A DNA stretch of 64,000 bases from Chloroflexota bacterium (GTDB lineage Bacteria; Chloroflexota; UBA6077; JACCZL01): positions 1 to 64,000 of the forward strand of contig JADZEM010000143.1 in assembly GCA_020850535.1 (NCBI GenBank), in the 5' to 3' direction. This document shows, one piece after another, positions 17,403-26,478 of this stretch; position 1 is the first letter of the stretch, and the number at the start of each line of letters is the position of its first letter. The notes under the pieces are model-generated. The model had not been told where the DNA came from, made no database searches, and saw nothing but the letters and a program-made list of their open reading frames with translations. A program made the translations under genes and the position numbers.

Positions 17403-18158
17403 TCAGCCGCCGGCCACCGTGAACGGCAGCGTTCGCGACAGTTGCCCATCCAGCAGGATGTCTACCCTGTACATGCCGCGCGGGAGGCGACCGGCCGTCG
17501 GCTCCAGCGTGAAGTCGATGTTGCGCGAGCCTTCGACGCGCGCCTCCGTCGCGGTCAGCACCGTGTTGGGCGGGGTCTCGCCGTGCGCGTCCACGGCCAC
17601 CCAGAGTGCCTTGACCACGGACCCGGCCGGCAGGTTCTGGATGGTGATGACGGCGTGGAAAATCGGCTGGTCGGCGGCGAAATCGCTGACGACGCCGCGC
17701 GGCTCATAGCGGTCCCCGAAGGTGCTGAGCGCCGTGACCGCGTTGCCGATGCCCGGCGGCTGCGTCATCAGGAAGACGTGCTCACGCCAGTCTCGGGGCG
17801 AGCGCGCAAACGACCGCTCGACACTGGCCGACTTCAGCACGATCACCAGTTTCTCGACCTCGTCGATGCGCGGAAAGCACTCAAGGGTGAACGCGGCGAC
17901 GTCGCCGGCTGCCTGCTCGTCGGTCGCGGCGGCCGGCGGTCGATCCAGCGTCACGGTCAGCGTGTCCTTGCGGACCCCGTTCACGCTGTTGAACGTGACG
18001 GTGACGCCGACCCCCGTGTACCCCTGCCCGCCGAGCTGGCGGGAGAGCATCGCGGACTCGACGTACGCGCCCGGCAGGCCACAGGCAGCCATAGATGCCC
18101 CCAGCGATGCGAGGAGCAACGCGAGGGCGACGATCAGGCCGCGCCGTCGATCAGCCAT
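17403..18158 (-). CDS. lipoprotein of unknown function
   Basis: The product is 251 residues from ATG 18158, which follows a GGGGGG purine run. The signal peptide RRRGLIVALALLLASLGASM ends in a lipobox AAC, so it is predicted to be an anchored extracytoplasmic protein. The mature part lacks a recognised enzyme motif. The C-terminal segment (RLPRGMYRVDILLDGQLSRT, then LPFTVAGG) resembles an immunoglobulin-like beta domain that often ends such surface proteins. It stands alone, between a decayed regulator and a divergent SDR gene. Confidence 0.75.
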   Translation of the reverse strand: MADRRRGLIVALALLLASLGASMAACGLPGAYVESAMLSRQLGGQGYTGVGVTVTFNSVNGVRKDTLTVTLDRPPAAATDEQAAGDVAAFTLECFPRIDEVEKLVIVLKSASVERSFARSPRDWREHVFLMTQPPGIGNAVTALSTFGDRYEPRGVVSDFAADQPIFHAVITIQNLPAGSVVKALWVAVDAHGETPPNTVLTATEARVEGSRNIDFTLEPTAGRLPRGMYRVDILLDGQLSRTLPFTVAGG

Positions 18159-18456
18159 TGAGCCCCCCAGCTCTGGCTCGGGCTGCCCCGCGCGCCGGTG
18201 CGTCTGCCAGGACGCCAATCGGCACGGGTGTTGGTCGATCGAGAGACCGCCAGTATAGGACATTCCAGGGGCATTCCCGGAAACCTGTTGCTGCAGACGG
18301 GCGCGATGGTGGCTGGCGGGCGCGGCGCGCGGCTACCCTTGAGCGTTCAGCGGAGCTTTGACACGGTACGGGAAACCGTCCGAGCGAGCGTGGCTCGCGT
18401 GCGCGTGCAGGCAGTGAGGCTCGCACCAGGACCACCGACGGAATGGAGTGTGTGTG

Positions 18457-19203
18457 ATGGATCTGAAGGGGAAGGTCGCTATCGTCACGGGCGGCGGCAC
18501 TGGCATGGGCAAGGCGATCTCGACGCTGCTCGGCGCGGCGGGCGTCAACGTCATCGTCAACTACTCGCGGTCCGAGGCTGATGCCGTCGCGACGGCCGAG
18601 GAGCTGACGAAGGGCGAGGTCAAGGCGTTGCCGATCCGGGCGGACGTCTCGAACGCGGCAGACGTGGCGGCGATGGTCGAGCAGGCTGAGCGCGAGTTTG
18701 GCCGGCTGGACTTCCTGGTCAACAACGCGGGCTACACCCAGTTCGTCCCGATGAACGACCTCGACGGCATGCCCGAAGAGGAGTGGGACAAGATCATGGA
18801 CGTCAACGTCAAGGGGATCTGGCTCTGCTCGAAGGCGGTCGCCCCGGCGATGCGGCGCTCCGGCGGCGGCGCGATCTGCAACGTGGCGTCCATCGCAGGC
18901 CTCAAGGTGGCCGGCAGCAGCATGGCCTACGCCGTCTCGAAGGCCGCCGCGATCCACCTGACGAAGTGCCTGGCGCTGGCGCTGGCCCCGGACATCCGGG
19001 TCAACGCGGTGGCCCCAGGCCTCGTCGTGACGCGCTGGTGGGCGCACGCCAGCGAGGAGCGGCTGGCCCAGATCACGGATGGCCTGCCGCTCAAGCGGTC
19101 CGTCTCGCCGGAGCAGGTCGCCACCACCATGTTCGAGCTGCTGACGAACGAGGCGGTGACGGGACAGACGGTGGCGCTGGACTCGGGAGCGCTGCTGCCA
19201 TAA
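18457..19203 (+). CDS. short-chain dehydrogenase/reductase
   Basis: The 248-residue classical SDR has the cofactor motif TGGGTGMGKAI, NNAG, and the catalytic Ser in NVASIAG with Tyr and Lys in YAVSKAA. The C-terminal VTGQTVALDSGALLP matches the usual V-G--DGG end. It is probably an NAD(P)-dependent alcohol or 3-oxoacyl reductase. GGAG precedes the ATG at 18457 by nine bases. A repeat array follows the stop codon. Confidence 0.93.
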   Translation: MDLKGKVAIVTGGGTGMGKAISTLLGAAGVNVIVNYSRSEADAVATAEELTKGEVKALPIRADVSNAADVAAMVEQAEREFGRLDFLVNNAGYTQFVPMNDLDGMPEEEWDKIMDVNVKGIWLCSKAVAPAMRRSGGGAICNVASIAGLKVAGSSMAYAVSKAAAIHLTKCLALALAPDIRVNAVAPGLVVTRWWAHASEERLAQITDGLPLKRSVSPEQVATTMFELLTNEAVTGQTVALDSGALLP

Positions 19204-19242
19204 GGGGAGGGCGTCAGGCAATGGTGAGCGACGCGCACCCCA

Positions 19243-19538
19243 CCCTGTCATCCTGAGCGCAGCGAAGGACCTCACCCGCTGACGCGAGCGTTGACGGTCA
19301 GCGGGTGGGGTGCCGGGTGGCACTCGACGCGTGACGCGAGTGCTGCTGGTCAGCGGGTGGGGTGCCGGGTGACACTCGACGCGTGATGCGGGCGTGACGG
19401 TCAGCGGGTGGGGTGCCGGGTGACACTCGGCGGGTGATGCGGGCGTGACGGTCAGCGGGTGAGGTGCCGGGTGGCACTCGACGGGTGATGCGGGCTTGAC
19501 GGTCAGCGGGTGAGGTCCTTCGCTGCGCTCAGGACGAC
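19243..19538. repeat. palindromic repeat amplified into a 51-bp tandem array
   Basis: The outer ends are inverted: CCCTGTCATCCTGAGCGCAG at the left and CTGCGCTCAGGACGAC at the right. Between them GTCAGCGGGTG recurs at 19297, 19349, 19400, 19451 and 19502, giving units of 51-52 bp containing GTGCCGGGTG-CACTCG. Units differ at several positions. It is non-coding and fills the gap before the DNA glycosylase gene. A CCCTAT triplet repeat follows at about 19559-19577. Confidence 0.85.
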
Positions 19539-19624
19539 AACTGGAAGTTGCAGCTTTTCCCCTATCCCTATCCCTATCCCGATCCCTGGGATCCACCTCG
19601 TTCTGCCTGTCTGAGGGTGCGTGC

Positions 19625-20245
19625 ATGAGCGCGAACAGCGAGCGGCTTCCGCGTGCATTCTACGCCCGTCCGACCCTGGAGGTTGCCCCGGATCTGCTCG
19701 GCCTGTGGCTCGTCCACGAGCTGCCGGGCGGCTGCCGCTCGGGCCGGATCGTCGAGGTGGAGGCGTACGGTGGGCTGGACGATCTCGCCAGCCACGCCTC
19801 GAAGGGCCAGACCGCCCGCACACGCGTGATGTACGGGCCGCCAGGGCACGCCTACGTCTACCTGATCTACGGGATGTATCACTGCTTCAACGTGGTGGCG
19901 CACGCCGACGGCGAGGCCGGCGCGGTGTTGATCCGCGCCCTGGAGCCGGACGCTGGGCTGCTCGAGGGCACCAACGGTCCGGGCCGCCTGGGCCGGGCAC
20001 TGGGGATCGACCGGACGCTGAACGGCCTCGACCTGACAGCCGAGACGACGGGGCCGCTCTGGCTGGAGCGCCGCAACAGTGCACCCCTCGGCCAGGTTCA
20101 CAGGTCGGCGCGCATCAACGTCGAGTACGCCGGCGCCTGGGCAGCGCTCCCGTGGCGCTTCTACCTCCCCGAGAGCCGGCATGTCTCGGTGCGCCCCCGG
20201 CGGCCCCCCCGGGCATCTGGACCGACCCACCCGGCAGATGCCTGA
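19625..20245 (+). CDS. mpg: 3-methyladenine DNA glycosylase (AAG/MPG family)
   Basis: The 206-residue product removes alkylated purines in base excision repair. AAG landmarks are present: YARPTLEVAPDLLGLWLV, the catalytic Glu region RIVEVEAYGG, DLASHASKGQTARTRVMYG, GHAYVYLIYGMYHCFNVV, AVLIRALEP, GPGRLGRALGI and SARINVEYA. Length matches bacterial members. GAGGG lies nine bases upstream of the ATG. Confidence 0.96.
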   Translation: MSANSERLPRAFYARPTLEVAPDLLGLWLVHELPGGCRSGRIVEVEAYGGLDDLASHASKGQTARTRVMYGPPGHAYVYLIYGMYHCFNVVAHADGEAGAVLIRALEPDAGLLEGTNGPGRLGRALGIDRTLNGLDLTAETTGPLWLERRNSAPLGQVHRSARINVEYAGAWAALPWRFYLPESRHVSVRPRRPPRASGPTHPADA

Positions 20246-20429
20246 CAGCCGTTTGCGACGAAAACGCCGGGGCGTGTGTGGGGCGTCGGATATACTCATG
20301 GTGCTGGTTCGTTTCGCCGGTCCGCCCTCGGGCTGGGCGGCTGCAGGCGGTGGTCATGCACCGCTGTTGCGTCCCCTCGTCGTCTCGCGCTGACGGAACC
20401 GCCAAGCCACTGTCCCTGGGGTGTCAGCG

Positions 20430-20834
20430 TTGAGTTACGCAGACCGCGCGATAACGTGCCGCGATTGCGGCCAGTCCTTTGTTTTTACTGCCGGCGAGCA
20501 GGAGTTTTTCGCCTCGAAGGGGTTCGACAGCCCGCCGTCGAGGTGCGCCGATTGCCGGGCCGCCCGTAAGGCCAGCCGCAACGACTCGGGTGGCGGGTAC
20601 GGCGGCGGCTACAGCTCGGGCGGGTACAGCTCTGGAGGGTACAGTTCCGGCGACTCGTACGGTGGCGGCGGGTACGGCCGCTCCGAGCGCACCATGTACA
20701 CGGCCCTTTGCTCCGAGTGCGGCCAGGAGGCCCGCGTCCCGTTCCAGCCGCGCGGCGACCGACCGGTCTACTGCTCGGACTGCTTCTCCCGCCAGCGGGG
20801 TGGCTCCAGCGGGTCGAGCCGCGCCTACCGCTAA
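20430..20834 (+). CDS. double zinc-ribbon protein with Gly/Tyr/Ser linker
   Basis: The 134-residue product has two zinc ribbons: CRDC...CADC near residues 10-42 and CSEC...CSDC near 94-120. They are joined by a repetitive SSGGY/GGGYGGG linker. The first ribbon, with FTAGEQEFFASKGF and P-RC-DCR, is the widespread bacterial zinc-ribbon-domain type, and the second resembles a C-x-E-C-VPF-P-GD-PVYC-DC motif; function is unknown, RNA or protein binding being likely. A TTG start at 20430 fits homologues that begin MSYADR-like and has GGGG at good spacing; GTG at 20421 is an alternative. A strong terminator follows. Confidence 0.85.
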   Translation: MSYADRAITCRDCGQSFVFTAGEQEFFASKGFDSPPSRCADCRAARKASRNDSGGGYGGGYSSGGYSSGGYSSGDSYGGGGYGRSERTMYTALCSECGQEARVPFQPRGDRPVYCSDCFSRQRGGSSGSSRAYR

Positions 20835-20847
20835 ATCGTTCATCGAG

Positions 20848-20874
20848 GCCGGGCCGAAGAGGCCCGGCTTTTTT
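20848..20874 (+). terminator. intrinsic terminator of the zinc-ribbon gene
   Basis: Hairpin GCCGGGCC-GAAGA-GGCCCGGC is followed by TTTTTT. Confidence 0.93.
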
Positions 20875-20985
20875 CGTTGCCGACCCGGCGTCTCCGCGCC
20901 GACGCTTCTGGCGCGTCGCGGACCGCCCGGACCGGCGTCACGCACCGCGCACAGCACCAGCGCTCGACAAGCGAGAGGAGACCAT

Positions 20986-21294
20986 GTGCCAAAACGCTCG
21001 AATCGCCGCCCAGTTCGCCGTCGCCCCCAGGACCGCACCGAAGATCTGATCGCGCAGAATCGCATGCTCGACAGCATGGCGCGCAGCATGATGGGCGGGA
21101 AGTCCGCCGAGCAGCTGCGGTCGGAGCTGTACGACCGCGAGCTGCTGCTGGCCGAGGCTGACCGGGCCGCCCAGTTGGACCCGAGCGGTCAGAACCTTGC
21201 CCAGTTCCGCGCGGCACGAACGCAAGTGGATGCCGCTCGACGGGCCGTCGAGCTTGCGGCCAACGCCGAGCAGATGGGGCCTGCCGACGCCTGA
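20986..21294 (+). CDS. small helical protein, unknown function
   Basis: A GTG at 20986 follows GAGAGGAG with good spacing and opens a 102-residue frame; an ATG two bases earlier is in another frame and is rejected. The product has a basic N-terminus (PKRSNRRPVRRRPQDR) and long amphipathic helices (NRMLDSMARSMMGG, ELYDRELLLAEADRAAQLD, VDAARRAVELAANAEQM). This could be a coiled-coil protein. No family recognised. Its last codons are tandemly duplicated downstream. Confidence 0.65.
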   Translation: MPKRSNRRPVRRRPQDRTEDLIAQNRMLDSMARSMMGGKSAEQLRSELYDRELLLAEADRAAQLDPSGQNLAQFRAARTQVDAARRAVELAANAEQMGPADA

Positions 21295-21323
21295 GCAGAT
21301 GGGGCCTGCCGACGCCTGAGCAG
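21268..21323. repeat. 25-bp tandem duplication across the stop codon
   Basis: Two perfect 25-bp copies, starting gagcagatggggcctgccga, at 21268-21292 and 21293-21317, with gagcag of a third. The first copy encodes the end of the upstream protein; its stop codon spans the junction. Confidence 0.95.
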
Positions 21324-21443
21324 CCTTCGCCAAGGCACCAGTGCAGAAGCATGGCACGTTATAGGGAATCGTGGGGGCGTGTCTGCCCCCAGGACATCCG
21401 CCAGCACCTTGCCTGGAACCGCGCCGGCAGCCCGCCGCCTCGC

Positions 21444-21809
21444 CTACTCCTCGATCTGCGTCGTCGTGCTGCCCTTGGCCTGGATCGTGATGTGCGCCAT
21501 CGAGGTTGCGCCGGGCGCGCCGTGCCAGTGATCCTCGCCGGCCGGGATCAGCACCACGTCGCCAGCGGAGACGGTGCGTTCTTCGCTGTTCGTCGCCACC
21601 ACGCCGGTGCCCTCGGTGATAAGCAGGATCTGGTCACTGGTGTGACGGTGCATCTTGTTCCGCGAGCCCGACGCGAAGCTGACCACCCCGAAGTTCATGT
21701 TCGTCATCTCATCGGGGGCGAACGGCGTCTGGCGGCTGACGTCGCCACCGGTGAACAGCGGTGTGTTGACGGCTTCGCTCGGCAGCTCGCTCAGCTTGAC
21801 GACCTTCAT
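21444..21809 (-). CDS. single-domain cupin protein
   Basis: The 121-residue product has cupin motif 1 (KMHRHTSDQILLITEGTGVV) and motif 2 (VSAGDVVLIPAGEDHWHGA), with the His ligands H-x-H and the later His intact. It probably binds a metal. GGGAGG lies seven bases upstream of the ATG at 21809, and a long in-frame extension through the MITE-like element is rejected. It is downstream of the aldolase and carbonic-anhydrase-like genes on the same strand, but separated from them by the MITE-like insertion. Confidence 0.9.
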   Translation of the reverse strand: MKVVKLSELPSEAVNTPLFTGGDVSRQTPFAPDEMTNMNFGVVSFASGSRNKMHRHTSDQILLITEGTGVVATNSEERTVSAGDVVLIPAGEDHWHGAPGATSMAHITIQAKGSTTTQIEE

Positions 21810-21892
21810 AGGACACCTCCCAGCATCGTTGCTCGTCGAGGGGCATGGTCGTCCATCCGGCGGGGCGACGGCAACGTAGCGCGGCGGCGCGA

Positions 21893-22109
21893 CAGGGCGA
21901 TTGCATGATGAGCGCGTCATGCAGCGTCGTCGGGGCTTGAAAGCCCCGCCTACCATCCTGCAGTCGCTTCGCGACGCTCCAGGCTCACCAGCCCCTGCCG
22001 TTCCCGGCGTCCGTCGCGCAGCGACGGCATGACTGTAGGCGGGGGTTTCAACCCCCGACTGCCCGTCTTGCCACGTTCTGGGAACACCGGCGCACACGCA
22101 ATCGCCCTG
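21893..22109. mobile_element. MITE-like element, copy 2, with perfect 10-bp target duplication
   Basis: This copy is 217 bp, with ends CAGGGCGATTGCATG and GCAATCGCCCTG. The 10 bases directly left (21883-21892) and directly right (22110-22119) are identical: ggcggcgcga. The internal hairpins are as in copy 1. It lies between the cupin and carbonic-anhydrase-like genes, and so may have split a former operon. Confidence 0.92.
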
Positions 22110-22152
22110 GGCGGCGCGAGCCGAGGAACGGATACCTGGGGTCGGGCGGCGG

Positions 22153-22677
22153 CTACCAGCCGCGCCCGATCCCCTGGCGGTACTCGCGCGCCAGCCGCAT
22201 GTACCCTTTGCAGGTCTGCTCGATGCGCTCGCGCTCGGGCGGGCGCACCTCGCGAGCGATGCGCCCCGCATCTCCGACGACGAGCGAGCCGGCCGGCACC
22301 ACCGTCCCCGGCGGGACGATGGCGTTGGCGGCGATGATGCAACCGTCGCCGATGACGCAGCCCGGCATGACGGTGGCGTTCATGGCGACGAGGACGTGCT
22401 CGCCAACCTGGGAGCTGTGGACCTTCGCGGCGTGCCCGAGGCTGGTGTAGCTGCCCAGGCTGCACGGCTGGCCGGGCTGGCTGTCCACAACGGAGTTGTC
22501 CTGGATGTCCACGCCCACGCCGAGCGTGACCAGCGCACCCGCGCCGCGCACCACGCTGCTGAACCAGACGCTGGAGTGCTCGGCCATGCGCACCGCGCCG
22601 CTGACCTCGGCGTTCGGCGCGATGAACACGTCATCGGCAAGCTCCGGCGTCTGGCCGCCAGCAGCCTGAACAGGCAT
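22153..22677 (-). CDS. gamma-carbonic-anhydrase-like left-handed beta-helix protein
   Basis: The 174-residue product has hexapeptide repeats throughout (V-GAVRM, GVGVDIQDNSVV, VGEHVLVAMNA, VIGDGCIIAANAIV). It keeps VVRG and the paired His of GHAAKVH. The first expected zinc His, normally in QD-SV-H, is Asp (DNSVVDS), so classic carbonic anhydrase activity is doubtful; a transferase or orphan role is possible. AGGAGG precedes the ATG, and the gene lies 13 bp after the HpcH/HpaI aldolase gene. Confidence 0.88.
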   Translation of the reverse strand: MPVQAAGGQTPELADDVFIAPNAEVSGAVRMAEHSSVWFSSVVRGAGALVTLGVGVDIQDNSVVDSQPGQPCSLGSYTSLGHAAKVHSSQVGEHVLVAMNATVMPGCVIGDGCIIAANAIVPPGTVVPAGSLVVGDAGRIAREVRPPERERIEQTCKGYMRLAREYRQGIGRGW

Positions 22678-22690
22678 CGTTCCTCCTGGC

Positions 22691-23446
22691 CTAGCTGTTG
22701 ACCTTGTCGTCCTTGTGCTGGGCCACGAAGTCGCGGCCAGCGCCGAGGATCAGCGACTGCAGATCCATCGTCACGCTCATGTCGCCGCCAGCCTTCTTGC
22801 CGGCCTTGCGGGCACGGGCGTCGATCTCGGCGGTCAGGCGCACGCGCTCCGGGTGGTCCGGCTGGCCGGGGAACCCGAGCGAGGCTGCGAAGTCGTTCGG
22901 GCCGCCGGCGATGTAGGTCAGACCCTTCACCGCGATGATCTCGTCCAGGTTGTCGTACGCCTTCTTGGACTCGATCTGCGCGCTGACGATCATGTTGGCG
23001 TTCGCCCACTTCGCGAACCCGAGCTTGCCCTCCGGGAACCGCGAGAAGATCTCGGCGTCCTCGTTGAAGAGGGTGCCGCGACCGCCGCCCCACGAGCGCC
23101 AGCCATCTGGCGGGAAGAGGCAGGCGTCCGCCAGCTTCTGGGCATCCGCGCCGCTCTCGACGTGCGGGCCGAGGATGCCCTGCAACCCACGGTCCAGCCA
23201 GAGGTTGATCTGCCACGAATCGATGCTCGGGACGCGCGCCGTCACCGACATGCCGTAGCCGTGCGCCACCCGGGTGATCAGCTCGACCTCGTTCGGGTTG
23301 AACGAGCCGTGCTCGCCGTCGAGGTTGACGGCGTCGAAGCCGATGCGGGCGGCCAGCTCGATGGCCTCGGTTGACGGGAACGTCAGCGAGAGCACGAGCG
23401 CCTTCAACCCCTGGCGATTCTTCTTCAGAATCGAGTTCTCAATCAT
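22691..23446 (-). CDS. HpcH/HpaI-family aldolase
   Basis: The 251-residue product is a predicted class II (metal-dependent) aldolase splitting 2-keto-3-deoxy or hydroxy acids to pyruvate or glyoxylate. Landmarks are VNLDGEHGSFN (metal and base region), TARVPS, LQGILGPHVE, SAQIESKKA and IAGGPNDFAASLG. GAGGGGA lies upstream of the ATG at 23446; the long in-frame extension reads through a palindromic repeat. A second family member lies at 51274. Confidence 0.9.
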   Translation of the reverse strand: MIENSILKKNRQGLKALVLSLTFPSTEAIELAARIGFDAVNLDGEHGSFNPNEVELITRVAHGYGMSVTARVPSIDSWQINLWLDRGLQGILGPHVESGADAQKLADACLFPPDGWRSWGGGRGTLFNEDAEIFSRFPEGKLGFAKWANANMIVSAQIESKKAYDNLDEIIAVKGLTYIAGGPNDFAASLGFPGQPDHPERVRLTAEIDARARKAGKKAGGDMSVTMDLQSLILGAGRDFVAQHKDDKVNS

Positions 23447-23527
23447 CGAGGAATCCCCTCCTTCGCGAGTAGGCAGTATGCAGTAGGCGGTAGGCAGTGG
23501 GAGGTAGCGACAGGTGACATCGCGGGA

Positions 23528-23647
23528 CTGTCGTCGCGACCGAAGCGAGGCACGAGCGGAGTGGAGGGAGCTTTCCCCGTGTACACGTCGAACCAACGGG
23601 GAAGATCCCTCGGCTTCGTTCGCAGGCTCACTGCGCTCGGGATGACG
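23528..23647. repeat. palindromic dispersed repeat, copy 3
   Basis: An imperfect inverted repeat with GTCGTCGCGACCGAAGCGAG at the left and GCTCGGGATGACG at the right, and CTTTCCCCGT...ACGGGGAAG forming an inner stem. Related to those at 3373, 19243 and 42659. Upstream of it, 23455-23510 has short cagtag/ggcagt direct repeats. Confidence 0.65.
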
Positions 23648-23727
23648 GAGCAAACATCAACTGCAGCTGGTGGAATGCTGATGTTTGCTCTTGAGTCCAC
23701 TGCCTGCCGCATAGTCAATCAGTACGC

Positions 23728-25362
<1,635 letters not shown>

Positions 25363-25447
25363 CGTGTGGTGCTCCTCGCGTGCCGTGCTGGCTGCTGTTG
25401 GCGGCAGTGTACCCCGGGCGCAGCAGCCGTGCAGGCCGCGTGGAGGG

Positions 25448-25621
25448 TCAGGGGGCGGCCGGGGCCTCCCAGCAGGCGCGCAGGTTGCAGATCGTGCAGA
25501 GCAGCTCCTGGGTGGGCGCGGGTGGCGGGGAGGCTGCATCGGCCGGCGTGGCGGCGGTTGTGGCCGTCGCCGGTGTCACGTCGGGCGTATCCACGGAGGC
25601 AGTGCGCTCGATGCCTTCCAT
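25448..25621 (-). CDS. small Ala/Thr/Pro-rich protein with C-terminal CxxC motif
   Basis: The 57-residue product starts MEGIERTASVDTPDV, has a T/A/P-rich middle, and ends ELLCTICNLRACWEAPAAP, giving C-x2-C-x4-C followed by Trp. Its ATG lies one base after the stop codon of the alpha/beta hydrolase gene, implying translational coupling. No family recognised; the Cys cluster could bind metal. Confidence rests on position and the distinctive Cys motif. Confidence 0.5.
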   Translation of the reverse strand: MEGIERTASVDTPDVTPATATTAATPADAASPPPAPTQELLCTICNLRACWEAPAAP

Positions 25622-25622
25622 C

Positions 25623-26357
25623 TCAGCGACCGCCCGGCGTGTGCGCGCGAAGGAACTGACGCATCGTCTCGGTGGCCTCGGCGACGACCTCCGGCTCACG
25701 CCAGCGCTCGACGCGCTCGATGCCCGGCGCCAGCCGCGCGATCTCCTCGGAGATGCCCTTCGGATGGGCGCGGTCGTTGCCGTCCAGCAGGAGCAGCGGG
25801 GTGGCGATGCCGGGCAGGAACTCCCGTGAGACGCTGAACACGAAACCGGGATCGAACAGGCTGTGCCCGAACGCGGCGACCTGCTCCATCGTCAGCGGGT
25901 GGCCGTTGGCGATCAGGTTCTCGCCCCAGGGGGTCCAGGTCGCCTCGCCGAACGCGCCGGGGTTGGTCTCGTCCAGGCCGATGGGCTGCATCAGCACGCC
26001 GGCCACGATGCGCGTCGGCGCTTGCTCGACCAGTTGGAGGATGAACGACCCGCCGATGCAGCAGCCGGCCACCAGCGCCCGCTCGATCCCGAGGGCGTCG
26101 AGCACGGCCAGCTGGTCGGAGGCGTACATCTCCCAGCCGTCTCGGTCGACCAGCGGCCCGCGCGACTGGCCGGCGTTGCGCTGATCCATCGCGATGACCT
26201 GGAACTCGTCCGAAAAGGCGGCAATCGGGTTGAGCGGCATGCGGTGCCAGAACGGGATGGCCGAGTTGAGGCCGCCCGGGGCCAGCAGCAGGAGCGGAAA
26301 GCCGCGGCCCGTGACCTCGTAGTAGATCGTCGCTCCGTCGCGCTCGATGGTCGGCAT
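25623..26357 (-). CDS. alpha/beta hydrolase with Cys at the nucleophile position
   Basis: The 244-residue product has the family order: oxyanion strand LLLLAPGGLNS, MDQRNAGQSRGP, the nucleophile elbow VAGCCIGGSF, then LLLDGNDRAHPKG near the acid/His region. The elbow reads G-C-C-I-G instead of G-x-S-x-G, so the nucleophile would be Cys, as in dienelactone hydrolase; substrate unknown. It is the first gene before the small Cys-motif gene and divergent from a sulfatase. Confidence 0.9.
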   Translation of the reverse strand: MPTIERDGATIYYEVTGRGFPLLLLAPGGLNSAIPFWHRMPLNPIAAFSDEFQVIAMDQRNAGQSRGPLVDRDGWEMYASDQLAVLDALGIERALVAGCCIGGSFILQLVEQAPTRIVAGVLMQPIGLDETNPGAFGEATWTPWGENLIANGHPLTMEQVAAFGHSLFDPGFVFSVSREFLPGIATPLLLLDGNDRAHPKGISEEIARLAPGIERVERWREPEVVAEATETMRQFLRAHTPGGR

Positions 26358-26478
26358 GGCCGGCTCGTCTCCCTGGGTGCGGATACGGCAGGGTAGACGG
26401 TGCGGGCGGGCGGAGACAATCGTCTACCATCCTTGCGTCCGCGGCGTCGAGGACTGACGGCCGCACAGGGGGGAGCGC

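Noticed and set aside
19284-19520. Regular 51-bp repeats as a possible CRISPR array
   Set aside because: Units are contiguous with no unique spacers, vary in sequence and lie inside an inverted repeat; no cas genes nearby.
21810-22271. Long cupin frame running through the MITE-like element
   Set aside because: The extension is encoded by the mobile element and its flanks; a good ribosome site sits at the shorter start.
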